DNA of 64,000 bases from Bradyrhizobium manausense (GTDB taxonomy: Bacteria; Pseudomonadota; Alphaproteobacteria; Rhizobiales; Xanthobacteraceae), in contig NZ_JAFCKB010000026.1 in the NCBI RefSeq assembly GCF_018130615.1, positions 53,542 through 117,541 of the forward strand, given 5' to 3'. Below, piece after piece: positions 9,001 to 18,045 of the stretch. Under the pieces are notes generated by a model. The model did no database searches and was not told where the DNA came from. It saw nothing but the letters and a program-made list of their open reading frames with translations. Both the position numbers and the translations under genes were made by a program. Position 1 is the first letter of the stretch; every line of letters begins with the position of its first letter.

Positions 9001-9136
9001 CTGATCTCAGCCCTTGAGACGGTTCCTTGTCATTTGCGCCCCCTTGTTTCCGATTTTTCCGGGTAGGACAACCACGGAAATGCGTTCCGCTGGGATGCAA
9101 GGCGCCTTAAGATGAACTAATAGTCCGACTTTCCCA

Positions 9137-9943
9137 ATGATGCCCGAGCCCGCACCCACCGTCCGAGAGCTTCTCGCCTTCTATCTGGAGGCCGGTGTCG
9201 ACTGCGCGCTCGCCGAGGAACCGGTCGACCGCCTGGCGGAATTAGACGCCCCGCCGCCGGCCCCGCGTGCGTCACCGGTCGAGGCACCGCGGCCGGTCGC
9301 CGCGCCTGCGGTGATGCGCGGCGAGGCCGCACCTGCTCCTGACGTCGCGATCGCCTCGGCGCGCGAGGCCGCGCGCACTGCGCCGACGCTGGAGGCACTG
9401 CGCGAGCTCATGCAAACCTTCGAGGGCTGTGCGCTCAAGCACACCGCGACGCGGCTGGTGTTCGCCGACGGCAATCCGCAGGCGCGCATCATGTTCGTCG
9501 GCGAGGCGCCCGGCCGCGATGAAGACATCGAGGGGCTGCCGTTTGTGGGGCGCAGCGGCAAGCTGCTCGATCTGATGATCGGCGCCATAGGCCTCAACCG
9601 CACCACGGCCTACATCACCAACGTGATTCCCTGGCGGCCGCCCGGCAACCGCACGCCGACGCCGCAGGAGACACAGATCTGCCTGCCCTTCATCCAGCGT
9701 CACATCGAGCTCGTGAACCCCGACGTGCTGGTGACGCTCGGCAATCCCTCGACGCAGACGTTGCTGTCGACGCGCGAAGGCATCATGCGCACGCGCGGAC
9801 GCTGGTTCGACTACGATACGGGCCAGCGCGCCATCCGCGCGCTGCCGACCTTCCACCCGGCCTATCTGTTGCGCTCGCCATCATACAAGCGGCTGGCCTG
9901 GCAGGATCTGCGCGCGATCGCGAAGGTGCTGGCGGGATCGTAA
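9137..9943 (+). CDS. Uracil-DNA glycosylase, family 4-like
   Basis: A DNA-repair glycosylase of the uracil-DNA glycosylase superfamily (268 residues; a second ATG at 9140 is equally possible). Residues 1-90 are a low-complexity Ala/Pro-rich extension. The catalytic core starts near 95 with [16 protein letters not shown], then motif 1 GEAPGRDED (122-130), [27 protein letters not shown] and the late [10 protein letters not shown] motif with the catalytic-loop His. Only Cys98 and Cys182 of the usual four 4Fe-4S cysteines are evident, so cluster binding is uncertain. It stands alone, divergent from the ETF-QO gene. Confidence 0.88.
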   Translation: MMPEPAPTVRELLAFYLEAGVDCALAEEPVDRLAELDAPPPAPRASPVEAPRPVAAPAVMRGEAAPAPDVAIASAREAARTAPTLEALRELMQTFEGCALKHTATRLVFADGNPQARIMFVGEAPGRDEDIEGLPFVGRSGKLLDLMIGAIGLNRTTAYITNVIPWRPPGNRTPTPQETQICLPFIQRHIELVNPDVLVTLGNPSTQTLLSTREGIMRTRGRWFDYDTGQRAIRALPTFHPAYLLRSPSYKRLAWQDLRAIAKVLAGS

Positions 9944-9964
9944 GGAGCAGTACGTCCTATCTTC

Positions 9965-10050
9965 GTCATTGCGAGCGCAGCGAGGCAATCCAGAATCGTT
10001 CCGCGGAGGGAGTCTGGATTGCTTCGTCGCAAGGGCTCCTCGCAATGACG
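9965..10050. repeat. Palindromic repeat, GTCATTG(C/T)GAGCG family, copy 2
   Basis: Starts GTCATTGCGAGCGCAGCGAG, holds GCAATCCAGAATCGTTCCGC, then GGATTGCTTCGTCGC and closes with CTCGCAATGACG, the complement of the opening. It lies between two convergent genes and could fold into a long hairpin, possibly serving as a transcription end. It matches the copy at 597-676. Confidence 0.75.
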
Positions 10051-10072
10051 ACGGAGAGAGCACGCGCGCGCC

Positions 10073-11581
10073 TCACGCCCCCTTCGGTCGCACGATCGCC
10101 CAGCCGATGCGCAATAGTCCCTGGCGGCCATTGACCAGCCATTCGAAGGCACGCGGCACTTCCGGCACGATGCCGGGGAAGCGCGCGAGGATGTCGGGCG
10201 GCGGGGTGCCGGCGGTGTCGGAAGCGCGCCAGACCACGACGCCGCCGCTCTCGCTGAATTTGGCCTGCGACATCCACGGCGTGCGGGCGGGCGCGGCGTC
10301 GATGAAGAGATGCGGCCGGCCGGAATGCAGCGTGATCAGGCTCGCAAGCTGCGTTTCACCGGCGACCGCACGCAGGCGATGGTTGGTGCGGCGGGCAAAG
10401 CTTTCATCGAAAAAGTCAGAGATCGCTCGCGCCGGCATCGAGGTCGCGATCTCGCCGGTGCCGCTCCAGGGCAGGAACAACACGGCCAGGACGACGCCGG
10501 CGGCGGGCGCGACGATGGCTGCTGCCCATACCGTGCGCAGCATGCGGGCACGGCGCATCGCGATGAGATCGCCGGCCACGACGACCATGGCGAGTCCCGA
10601 CATGACCAGCACGACACCGGCGCCCCCGACGACGGCATCGAACCCGAACAGGCCGGAGATCACGACCGCACCGAGCGCCGGCGCGAGCGCAAAGAAATAG
10701 ACGAAATTGCGCGCGAGCGGTTCGACCGGCGGGCGGTAGATGATCGGCGCCTCCTCGCTCGTGCCGGCGAACAGAGCGGTGTTGAGGAAGGTCAGCACCG
10801 GGACCGCCACCGCACCGAGCACGAGCCCGCCGAGCAGCCAGGCGGCGTGGATCGCACGGGCGCCGAGGTCGGCGATCTGCGGCCAGGCCGGCAGCACAAG
10901 GGTCTCGGCGCGCATCAGCCAGACCGCATAGGGCAACGCCAGCACGGCAACGACAACGAGCGCAAACAGCGGATCGAGCGCGCGCAAGGTCCGGCGGCCG
11001 CCGGCAGTCGAGAGCGCGAAGATGACGAGCAACGCGAGCAGGAAGATCGCCGACGGCGTGGTCAGGAGCAGCAGGCCGGCCTCGATCGACCAGGCGAACC
11101 AGGCATTGCCGCGACGCTGGCCGATGATCTGCCAGGAATGCAGCAGCAGCAGCGCCCACAGCGGCCGTGCGAGAATCAGGGGACCAAAGTCGAGCGCTGA
11201 CGAGGAGAACGCCAACACCGTCATGGTCAGGAGCACGGCAAGCACCGCGTGCTGGGTACCGACCACGGCGCGCGCCAGGTGATAGAGCGTGATGAAGGTC
11301 GCGATCTGGCAGAGCTCGGCGAGGACGTAGACGCCGAACATATGGCCGCCCGCGGCGCGATAGGCGATGTCGGCGAGCCAGATCGACAGCGGCGGACCGA
11401 GATCAGTGCCGACTTGGTACTCGCGGCCGAAGGCGAGCAGGGTCGCGAGGCTGCCGGGCGGACTGCGGTAGAACAGCAGCGCCACCAGCAGCCACATTGC
11501 GGCCTGGAGCAGCACGGCAATCCAGACGATCAGCCGCGGCCGGGCGCGAATGAGCTCGATGACCAGGGAGGTAAACCGCAT
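10073..11581 (-). CDS. Multi-spanning membrane protein, glycosyltransferase family 39-like
   Basis: A 502-residue integral membrane protein with about ten hydrophobic helices in the first ~400 residues and a soluble C-terminal domain. The first loop contains QVGTDLGPPLSIWLADIAYR, matching the Asp-containing extracytoplasmic loop of PMT/ArnT-type (GT39) transferases that use polyprenyl-phosphate sugars. Substrate and acceptor are unknown. The ATG at 11581 (MRFTSLVIELI) is preferred to a TTG at 11605. It is the last gene of a leftward run after rnhB (99-bp gap); the association with rnhB is probably just gene order. Confidence 0.7.
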   Translation of the reverse strand: MRFTSLVIELIRARPRLIVWIAVLLQAAMWLLVALLFYRSPPGSLATLLAFGREYQVGTDLGPPLSIWLADIAYRAAGGHMFGVYVLAELCQIATFITLYHLARAVVGTQHAVLAVLLTMTVLAFSSSALDFGPLILARPLWALLLLHSWQIIGQRRGNAWFAWSIEAGLLLLTTPSAIFLLALLVIFALSTAGGRRTLRALDPLFALVVVAVLALPYAVWLMRAETLVLPAWPQIADLGARAIHAAWLLGGLVLGAVAVPVLTFLNTALFAGTSEEAPIIYRPPVEPLARNFVYFFALAPALGAVVISGLFGFDAVVGGAGVVLVMSGLAMVVVAGDLIAMRRARMLRTVWAAAIVAPAAGVVLAVLFLPWSGTGEIATSMPARAISDFFDESFARRTNHRLRAVAGETQLASLITLHSGRPHLFIDAAPARTPWMSQAKFSESGGVVVWRASDTAGTPPPDILARFPGIVPEVPRAFEWLVNGRQGLLRIGWAIVRPKGA

Positions 11582-11680
11582 GCAACGCCCGCAAGATGCA
11601 GCCAACCCGTCCAGCCGGCCCTATTCGCTCACGCCTGTTTTGATAAAGGGCGCTGCGCGCCGTGGCAACGACCGTCTACG

Positions 11681-12436
11681 CTAGAGGCCTGCCGAAGCAT
11701 CGATTTCAACTGTGGTCTCCACCTGCACCTCGACCTCGGCGACCTCGAACAAATCCCGCACCGGCTCGACCGTCCATGGCATGTGCTTGGCACGGGCGGC
11801 GGCGACCGGGGCGAAGAAGCTGCGGTGATGGACGGTGGGGCCGAGGCGATTGAGCGCGTCGAGATGCTCGGGCACGCCATAGCCCTTGTGCTGCTCGAAG
11901 CCGTAGCCGGGACAGTCCTGCGCCAGCGCGCACATCAGCCGGTCGCGCGTCACCTTGGCGACGATGGAAGCCGCCGCGATCGATAGCACAATACCGTCAC
12001 CGCCGATCACGGCCTCGCAGTCGCAGGCGGTGTCGAGGCGGTCACGGCCGTCGACGAAGACATGCATGGGCGCCTCTGGCAATGCGACCACGGCGCGCTT
12101 CAGCGCCCACAGCGAGGCGCGCAGGATGTTGTCGCGGTCGATGCGGGCGGGGGAGGCGACAGCGACCGAAACCTGCGCGGTGGCGCAGATCTTGTCGAAC
12201 AGTTTTTCACGCTCTTCCGCCGTCAGCCGCTTGGAATCGTCGATACCGCGCGGAATGCGGTTGGGATCGAGAATCACCGCAGCCGCCACCACGGGGCCGG
12301 CCAGGGGCCCGCGGCCAGCCTCGTCGCAGCCCGCCACCGGCCACACGCCGCGCTTGATCAGCGCGCGCTCGCGACGGAAGCTTGCCTTTGCTGGCCTGGC
12401 CTTAATTGGCTTTTTGGCGGACGTGTCCCGAATCAT
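11681..12436 (-). CDS. rnhB: Ribonuclease HII
   Basis: RNase HII cuts RNA in RNA/DNA hybrids and starts removal of misincorporated ribonucleotides. The 251-residue protein has the signature [20 protein letters not shown] with the first catalytic Asp-Glu, the [14 protein letters not shown] motif, the third acidic site in HVFVDGRD, and the [12 protein letters not shown] segment. The ATG at 12436 (MIRDTSAKK) is preferred to the upstream in-frame start at 12472. It follows the VOC gene by 77 bp and the same strand run begins with the radical SAM gene. Confidence 0.95.
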   Translation of the reverse strand: MIRDTSAKKPIKARPAKASFRRERALIKRGVWPVAGCDEAGRGPLAGPVVAAAVILDPNRIPRGIDDSKRLTAEEREKLFDKICATAQVSVAVASPARIDRDNILRASLWALKRAVVALPEAPMHVFVDGRDRLDTACDCEAVIGGDGIVLSIAAASIVAKVTRDRLMCALAQDCPGYGFEQHKGYGVPEHLDALNRLGPTVHHRSFFAPVAAARAKHMPWTVEPVRDLFEVAEVEVQVETTVEIDASAGL

Positions 12437-12513
12437 GGCCGGGATCGTGCGCAAGCCGACCCGCTCGCGCAACCGGGAACCCCGCGCAATTCCCGTTATT
12501 CGGGCCGGTCGCC

Positions 12514-12972
12514 CTACTCCGCCAGATGCACCCGCCGGTCGTCGCCGACCTCGATGCCGGGCGCGACGACAACCTCCCAGGGATGGCCGTCGGGATCGGC
12601 AAAATAGCCGGAATAGCCGCCGTAATCGGTCTCATGCGCGGCCTTCAGCAGCTTCGCGCCCTTGCCGAGTGCGAAGGCCAGCACCGCATCGACTTCCTCG
12701 CGCGTGGCGCAGTTCCAGGCGAGCGTCACCCCGCGGAAGGTTGTTGGCCTCGGATTGTCCGGCAGCTTGGCATCGGCCGCGAGCTGGTCCCAGGGAAACA
12801 GGCCGAGCACCGGACCGCCGGTCTCGAAGAACGCCACGGCCTCGCCGGTCGCCTTCAGCCGGCGCGAGAAACCGAGCGCGGCATAGAAAGCAATGCTGGT
12901 GCGGATATCGCTCACGCCGAGCGTGACCACCGTCAGTCGTGGTACCGGGGTCGGCAGTTCCTTACGCATCAC
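12514..12972 (-). CDS. VOC-family (glyoxalase/bleomycin-resistance fold) protein
   Basis: A 152-residue protein of the vicinal-oxygen-chelate fold: two beta-alpha-beta-beta-beta units, the first opening with [23 protein letters not shown] and the second ending in [18 protein letters not shown]. The conserved terminal Glu of VPWEV-type members is present. These proteins bind metal and include lyases, dioxygenases and drug-binding proteins; which applies here cannot be told. It starts 21 bp after the radical SAM stop, so the two are probably co-transcribed. Confidence 0.85.
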   Translation of the reverse strand: MMRKELPTPVPRLTVVTLGVSDIRTSIAFYAALGFSRRLKATGEAVAFFETGGPVLGLFPWDQLAADAKLPDNPRPTTFRGVTLAWNCATREEVDAVLAFALGKGAKLLKAAHETDYGGYSGYFADPDGHPWEVVVAPGIEVGDDRRVHLAE

Positions 12973-12993
12973 ACACCTCGTTCGCTCCGCGCC

Positions 12994-14169
12994 CTAGAAC
13001 AGGCTGAGCTGCTCGCCGTTCTGCTTCGGCCGCGCAAAATGATCCGTGGTCAGCTTCGAGCGGCGCTTGTTCAGGCCGAGCCTGTCGCAGGCGATCTCAA
13101 AGCGGCGGCCGATGGTCCAGGCCATCGGACCCGTACCCTTCATCCGCTCGCCCCATTTCGAGTCGTAGTCGCGACCGCCGCGCATGTCGCGAATCAGCGT
13201 GAAGACGTGGCGATAGCGGTCGGGATAGTTCGCCATCAGCCATTCGCGGAAGAGATCCCGCACTTCCAATGGAAGCCGCAACAACACATAGGAGGCTTCC
13301 TTGACGCCGGCATGGGCTGCGGCGTCGAGAATGCGCTCGATCTCGGAATCGTTCAGCGCTGGGATCACGGGCGCGACCATCACCGTGGTCGGAATGCCTG
13401 CCTCCGAAAGCTGCTTCAGCGCCTCCAGCCGCTTCGGCGGCGTGGAGGCCCGCGGCTCCATGTTGCGCGCGAGCTTTGGATCGAGCGAGGTCACCGAGAT
13501 CGCGACCTTGGCGAGGTTGCGCTTGGCCATGCGCGCCAGAATATCGATGTCGCGCACGACCAGCGCGGATTTGGTGACGATGCCGACAGGATGGCCGGTG
13601 CGCTCCAGCACCTCCAAAATGCCGCGCATGATTTTGCGCTCGCGCTCGATCGGCTGATAGGGGTCGGTGTTGGTGCCGATCGCGATCATCCGCGGCTCGT
13701 AGCCGGTCGCCGCGAGTTCCTTCTCGAGCAGCGCCGGCGCCTCGGGCTTCACGAACAGCTTCGACTCGAAGTCGAGCCCCGGCGACAGGCCGAGATAGGC
13801 ATGCGTCGGCCGCGCGAAGCAATAGACGCAGCCATGCTCACAGCCGCGATAAGGATTGATCGAACGGTCGAAGCCGATATCGGGAGACTCGTTGCGGGTG
13901 ATCACCTTGCGCGAGGTGTCGACGCCGACCGTCGTCTTGAACGGCGGCAGCTCTTCCAGGCTCTGCCAGCCATCGTCGAAGGCGACGCGCGCCTCGGCTT
14001 CAAAGCGGCCGCTGGCGTTGGACTGTGCACCCCGCCCTCGCCTGCGCGCGCGGTCGATGACGACGCCAAGTTCTGGAAAATCCGCGGGGAAATCAGAAGG
14101 CGCACCCGCCGGCTCGGAGGGCGCCGTGACCGGCGGGTGCTTGAGAGCAGAAGAAGAAGCTGGACTCAT
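12994..14169 (-). CDS. PA0069-family radical SAM protein
   Basis: A 391-residue radical SAM enzyme related to spore photoproduct lyase-like proteins. The cluster motif is CEHGCVYC (Cys-x3-Cys-x2-Cys) within YRGCEHGCVYCFARPTH, followed by GTNTDPYQPIER and GIVTKSALVVRD, which match SAM-binding strands of this group. The first ~70 residues are a Pro/Ser/Ala-rich extension. The start at 14169 (MSPASSS) is chosen over 14190. The family is conserved and largely uncharacterised; a nucleic-acid repair role is sometimes assumed. It heads the leftward run with VOC, rnhB and the membrane protein. Confidence 0.88.
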   Translation of the reverse strand: MSPASSSALKHPPVTAPSEPAGAPSDFPADFPELGVVIDRARRRGRGAQSNASGRFEAEARVAFDDGWQSLEELPPFKTTVGVDTSRKVITRNESPDIGFDRSINPYRGCEHGCVYCFARPTHAYLGLSPGLDFESKLFVKPEAPALLEKELAATGYEPRMIAIGTNTDPYQPIERERKIMRGILEVLERTGHPVGIVTKSALVVRDIDILARMAKRNLAKVAISVTSLDPKLARNMEPRASTPPKRLEALKQLSEAGIPTTVMVAPVIPALNDSEIERILDAAAHAGVKEASYVLLRLPLEVRDLFREWLMANYPDRYRHVFTLIRDMRGGRDYDSKWGERMKGTGPMAWTIGRRFEIACDRLGLNKRRSKLTTDHFARPKQNGEQLSLF

Positions 14170-14221
14170 GAAAGCAAGATAGCACGGCAAAGGAACAAAT
14201 CAAGAACAAGAATGAAAAACG

Positions 14222-14245
14222 CGAAAACAACCCCATGCACAGTAG
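14222..14245. repeat. Short dispersed repeat CGAAAACAACCCCATGCAC + nGTAG, copy 1
   Basis: The 24-bp string differs by one base from the copy at 57956-57979, which also lies just after a gene end or before a gene start. Here it sits between the divergent radical SAM and phosphoketolase genes. Its function is unknown. Confidence 0.75.
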
Positions 14246-14270
14246 CCGCCCAGATTTCAGGCAAGGTCCT

Positions 14271-14284
14271 TTGACCTCACGCAA
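14271..14284 (+). promoter_or_regulatory. Possible FixK2/FNR-type box upstream of the phosphoketolase gene
   Basis: TTGACCTCACGCAA fits the pattern TTG(A/C)-N6-(T/G)CAA described for Bradyrhizobium FixK2. It lies ~95 bp before the phosphoketolase ATG, allowing a class II promoter with a leader of about 60 bases. One site of this degeneracy can occur by chance, so this is a suggestion that the cluster responds to low oxygen, not proof. Confidence 0.4.
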
Positions 14285-14378
14285 CACGCCCGTCACGGCC
14301 ATCTCGTTTGATGCCCGACAGGATCGATCGTGCCGGAACAAAGTTGGTGACGATCGCTGGGTGAGGGTCGGCAGGAAC

Positions 14379-16766
14379 ATGACAATCCAACGAAAAACCG
14401 CCGCCGCGAGCGGCGACCTCGATCTCCTCGATCGCTACTGGCGCGCCGCGAATTATCTCTCGGTCGGGCAAATCTATCTGCTGGACAACCCGTTGCTGCG
14501 CGAGCCGTTGCGGCCCGAACACATCAAGGCACGCCTGCTCGGCCATTGGGGCACGACGCCCGGGCTGAACTTCATCTACGCCCACCTCAACCGTGTCATC
14601 CGCGCGCAGGATCTCAGCGTGCTCTATGTCTGCGGTCCCGGCCATGGCGGCCCGGGCATGGTCGCCAACACCTATCTGGAAGGCAGTTACAGCGAGATCT
14701 ATCCGAACATCCCGCGCGATGCGGACGGATTGCGGAAGCTTTTCAGGCAGTTCTCCTTCCCGGGCGGCATTCCGAGCCACGCGGCGCCGGAGACGCCGGG
14801 CTCGATCCACGAGGGCGGCGAACTTGGCTACGCGCTGGTGCACGCCTATGGCGCAGCGCTCGACAATCCCGACCTGATCGTCGCCTGCGTCGTCGGCGAC
14901 GGGGAGGCCGAGACCGGCCCGCTTGCGGCGTCCTGGCACTCCAACAAGTTCCTGAACCCGGCACATGACGGCGCCGTGCTGCCAATCCTCCACCTCAACG
15001 GCTACAAGATCGCCAACCCGACCGTGCTCGGCCGGATGCCCGACAGCGAGATCCGCGATCTCTTCCGCGGCTTCGGCCACGAGCCGCTGTTCGTCGAGGG
15101 CGACGATCCGCAACCGATGCACCAGGCCATGGCCGACGCGCTCGACGTCGCGATCGCCAGCATCCGCTCGATCCAGCAGCACGCCCGCGACGGACGCACG
15201 AGCGTCGAGCGGCCGCGCTGGCCGATGATCGTGCTGCGCAGCCCGAAGGGCTGGACCGGCCCCAGGGAAGTCGACGGCAAGAAGGTCGAAGGCTTTTGGC
15301 GCGCGCACCAGGTGCCCGTTGCAGGCTGCCGCGAAAGCCCGGCCCACTTGAAGATTCTCGAAAACTGGATGCGCAGCTACGAGCCGGAAAAACTGTTCGA
15401 CACGAACGGCGCGCTCATCCCCGAACTGCAGGCTCTCGCGCCCGAAGGGAACAGGCGCATGGGGGCCAATCCGCATGCCAATGGCGGGCTGCTCAAGAAG
15501 GAGCTGAAGCTGCCGGACTTTCGCAGCTTCGCGCTCGACGTGCCGCAGCCTGGCTCCGTGACGGGCGAAGCGACGCGCGAACTCGGCAAATTCTTGCGCG
15601 ACGTCATCCGCCTCAACGCGCAGGAGCGCAACTTCCGCATCATGGGCCCGGACGAGACCGCATCAAACCGGCTCGATGCCGTGTTCGACACCACCGAGCG
15701 CGTCTGGATGGAGCCGATCGAACCTTACGACGTGCATCTCGCGCAAGACGGCCGCGTGATGGAAGTCTTGAGCGAGCATCTTTGCCAGGGCTGGCTCGAG
15801 GGCTACCTGCTCACCGGCCGCCACGGCTTCTTCTCCTGCTACGAGGCCTTCATCCACATCGTGGATTCCATGTTCAACCAGCACGCCAAATGGCTCAAGG
15901 TGACGCGGCACCTGCCATGGCGGCGACCGATCGCCTCGCTCAACTATCTCCTGACCTCGCACGTCTGGCGCCAGGACCATAACGGCTTCAGCCATCAGGA
16001 TCCCGGATTCGTCGATCTCGTCGCCAACAAGAAGGCCGATATCGTCCGCATCTATTTCCCGCCGGACGCCAACACGCTCTTGTGGATCGCCGATCACTGC
16101 CTGCGCACGTACAATCGCATCAACGTCATCGTTGCCGGCAAGCAGCCGGCGCCGCAATGGCTGTCGATGCAGGAGGCGGCGACGCATTGCGATGCCGGCA
16201 TCGGCATCTGGACCTGGGCCGGCAACGAGGACGCCGGCAGCGAGCCCGACGTGGTGATGGCCTGCGCCGGCGACGTGCCGACATTGGAGACGCTCGCCGC
16301 CGTCGACCTCTTGCGCAAGGCGCTGCCCGATTTGAGGATCCGCGTCGTCAACGTCGTCGACCTCATGACGCTGCAGCCGAAAGGACAGCATCCGCATGGG
16401 CTTTCCGATCGGGACTTCGACGGCCTGTTCACGACGGACAAGCCCGTCATCTTCGCCTATCACGGCTATCCTTACCTCATCCACCGTCTCACCTATAACC
16501 GCACCAACCATGCCGGCATGCATGTGCGCGGCTTTGCCGAGGAAGGCACCACGACGACGCCGTTCGACATGGTCGTGCTCAACGGGCTCGACCGCTACCA
16601 TCTCGCGATCGAGGCGATCGAGCGCGTGCCGGGGCTGGCGACCAAGGCCGCACAGGTCAAGCAGAGGTTCCGCGACAAGCTGATCGAGCATTCGCGTTAC
16701 GTGCGCGAGCAAGGCGAGGATATGCCGGAAATCCGCGACTGGGTCTGGCCGGGCAAGGCAGGCTGA
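14379..16766 (+). CDS. xfp: Phosphoketolase (xylulose-5-P/fructose-6-P)
   Basis: A 795-residue thiamine-diphosphate enzyme that splits xylulose 5-phosphate or fructose 6-phosphate with phosphate to give acetyl phosphate. It shows family motifs [21 protein letters not shown], the ThDP/Mg motif [11 protein letters not shown] ... [13 protein letters not shown], and the late [13 protein letters not shown] stretch. Length is standard. The ATG at 14379, with AGGA just upstream, is chosen; 48 codons further upstream are in frame but overlap a dispersed repeat. Acetate kinase follows 4 bp later, giving a route from sugar phosphate to acetate plus ATP. A possible FixK2 box lies upstream. Confidence 0.95.
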   Translation: MTIQRKTAAASGDLDLLDRYWRAANYLSVGQIYLLDNPLLREPLRPEHIKARLLGHWGTTPGLNFIYAHLNRVIRAQDLSVLYVCGPGHGGPGMVANTYLEGSYSEIYPNIPRDADGLRKLFRQFSFPGGIPSHAAPETPGSIHEGGELGYALVHAYGAALDNPDLIVACVVGDGEAETGPLAASWHSNKFLNPAHDGAVLPILHLNGYKIANPTVLGRMPDSEIRDLFRGFGHEPLFVEGDDPQPMHQAMADALDVAIASIRSIQQHARDGRTSVERPRWPMIVLRSPKGWTGPREVDGKKVEGFWRAHQVPVAGCRESPAHLKILENWMRSYEPEKLFDTNGALIPELQALAPEGNRRMGANPHANGGLLKKELKLPDFRSFALDVPQPGSVTGEATRELGKFLRDVIRLNAQERNFRIMGPDETASNRLDAVFDTTERVWMEPIEPYDVHLAQDGRVMEVLSEHLCQGWLEGYLLTGRHGFFSCYEAFIHIVDSMFNQHAKWLKVTRHLPWRRPIASLNYLLTSHVWRQDHNGFSHQDPGFVDLVANKKADIVRIYFPPDANTLLWIADHCLRTYNRINVIVAGKQPAPQWLSMQEAATHCDAGIGIWTWAGNEDAGSEPDVVMACAGDVPTLETLAAVDLLRKALPDLRIRVVNVVDLMTLQPKGQHPHGLSDRDFDGLFTTDKPVIFAYHGYPYLIHRLTYNRTNHAGMHVRGFAEEGTTTTPFDMVVLNGLDRYHLAIEAIERVPGLATKAAQVKQRFRDKLIEHSRYVREQGEDMPEIRDWVWPGKAG

Positions 16767-16770
16767 CGTC

Positions 16771-17973
16771 GTGGTGACGTCAGTCCTCGTCCTCAATTCG
16801 GGCTCGTCGAGCATCAAGTTCGGCCTGTTCGATATCGCCTCGGCCGAGCCTGCCTTGCTCTGCAAGGGCCTTTTCGACGAGCACGAGGCGAAGCCCCGGC
16901 TCGTGGTGAAGGACCCCGCAGGCAAAGATCTGTTCGCGACGCAGAGCGACGCTGCGGATGCGGGCAGCGGCCATCTGTTCGCCGACGTGCTCGGCTTTAT
17001 CGAGGATCGTTTCGGCAAAGGCCGCTTGCGCGCCGTCGGCCATCGCGTGGTCCATGGCGGTCCGGACTACTCCGGCCCGATCGAGCTAACGGACGATGTC
17101 TATGCAAAGCTCGAGGCGCTGACGCCGCTGGCGCCGCTGCACCAGCCCCGCTGCCTTGAACCGGTCCGCACCATCGGCGCAATCAGGCCCGGGCTGACGC
17201 AGATCGCATGCTTCGACACCGCCTTCCACCACGCCATCACGCCACCCGCGAGCCGCTTCGCGATCCCGCGCCGCTTCGAGGAACGGGGCATCCGGCGCTA
17301 CGGCTTTCACGGCCTCTCGTTCGAATATGTCGCGGGTCGTCTCGCCGAAGTCGCGCCCGACCTCGCCACGAAGCGCCTCGTGATCGCGCATCTCGGCAAC
17401 GGCGCGAGCCTCTGCGCATTGCGCGACGGCCGCAGCGTCGACACCACGATGGGACTGACGCCGCTCGATGGCCTCGTGATGGGGACGCGGAGCGGCACGA
17501 TCGATCCCGGCGTGCTGCTCTATCTGCAGCAGCACGAGAAGATGAGTGTCGAAGACGTCCAGCACCTGCTCTATCACGAGTCCGGCCTGCTCGGCGTCTC
17601 CGGCATCTCCGCCGACATGCGCACGCTGCTGGCGAGCGGCAAGAGCGCCGCGCGCGACGCCATCGAGCTCTTCACCTTCCGCGCGGCGCAAGAGATCGCG
17701 GTGATGGCGAACACGCTCGGCGGGCTCGACTGTCTCGTTTTCACCGGCGGCATCGGCGAGCATGCCAAGGAGATCCGGAGCCAGATTGGTGAGCGGCTGG
17801 GTTGGCTCGGCTTGCGCATCGATGCGGCTGCGAACGACGCGATGCGCGAGCGCATCGCCGCTTCGGACAGTACGGTCGCCTTGTTCGTCATTCCCACCAA
17901 TGAAGAGATCACGATCGCGCGCCACTGCGCCGGCGTGCTGCGCGAACGCGGGACGCTTATGACGGATTCATGA
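16771..17973 (+). CDS. ackA: Acetate kinase
   Basis: AckA converts acetyl phosphate and ADP to acetate and ATP, using the product of the phosphoketolase next door. The 400-residue protein opens with the NSGSSSIKFGLFD signature, has the GHRVVHGG motif, the catalytic-Asp region CFDTAFH, HLGNGASLCALRDGRSVDTTMGLTPLDGLVMGTRSG and the C-terminal FTGGIGEHA motif. The start is GTG, 4 bp after the phosphoketolase stop, so the two are tightly coupled. The enzyme can also run in reverse to make acetyl phosphate. Confidence 0.95.
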   Translation: MVTSVLVLNSGSSSIKFGLFDIASAEPALLCKGLFDEHEAKPRLVVKDPAGKDLFATQSDAADAGSGHLFADVLGFIEDRFGKGRLRAVGHRVVHGGPDYSGPIELTDDVYAKLEALTPLAPLHQPRCLEPVRTIGAIRPGLTQIACFDTAFHHAITPPASRFAIPRRFEERGIRRYGFHGLSFEYVAGRLAEVAPDLATKRLVIAHLGNGASLCALRDGRSVDTTMGLTPLDGLVMGTRSGTIDPGVLLYLQQHEKMSVEDVQHLLYHESGLLGVSGISADMRTLLASGKSAARDAIELFTFRAAQEIAVMANTLGGLDCLVFTGGIGEHAKEIRSQIGERLGWLGLRIDAAANDAMRERIAASDSTVALFVIPTNEEITIARHCAGVLRERGTLMTDS

Positions 17974-18045
17974 ATGATCTAGCGCAACAGTCGGGCCGCC
18001 GCCTCGCGGCATGATGCCGGACGTCAAACGTTGTGCGGACAGACC

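Noticed and set aside
7219-9066. 615-residue plus-strand frame across ETF-QO
   Set aside because: Antisense shadow; the minus-strand product shows FAD and 4Fe-4S motifs.
12406-14274. 622-residue plus-strand frame over the VOC and radical SAM genes
   Set aside because: It crosses two real genes and an intergenic gap and has no domain.
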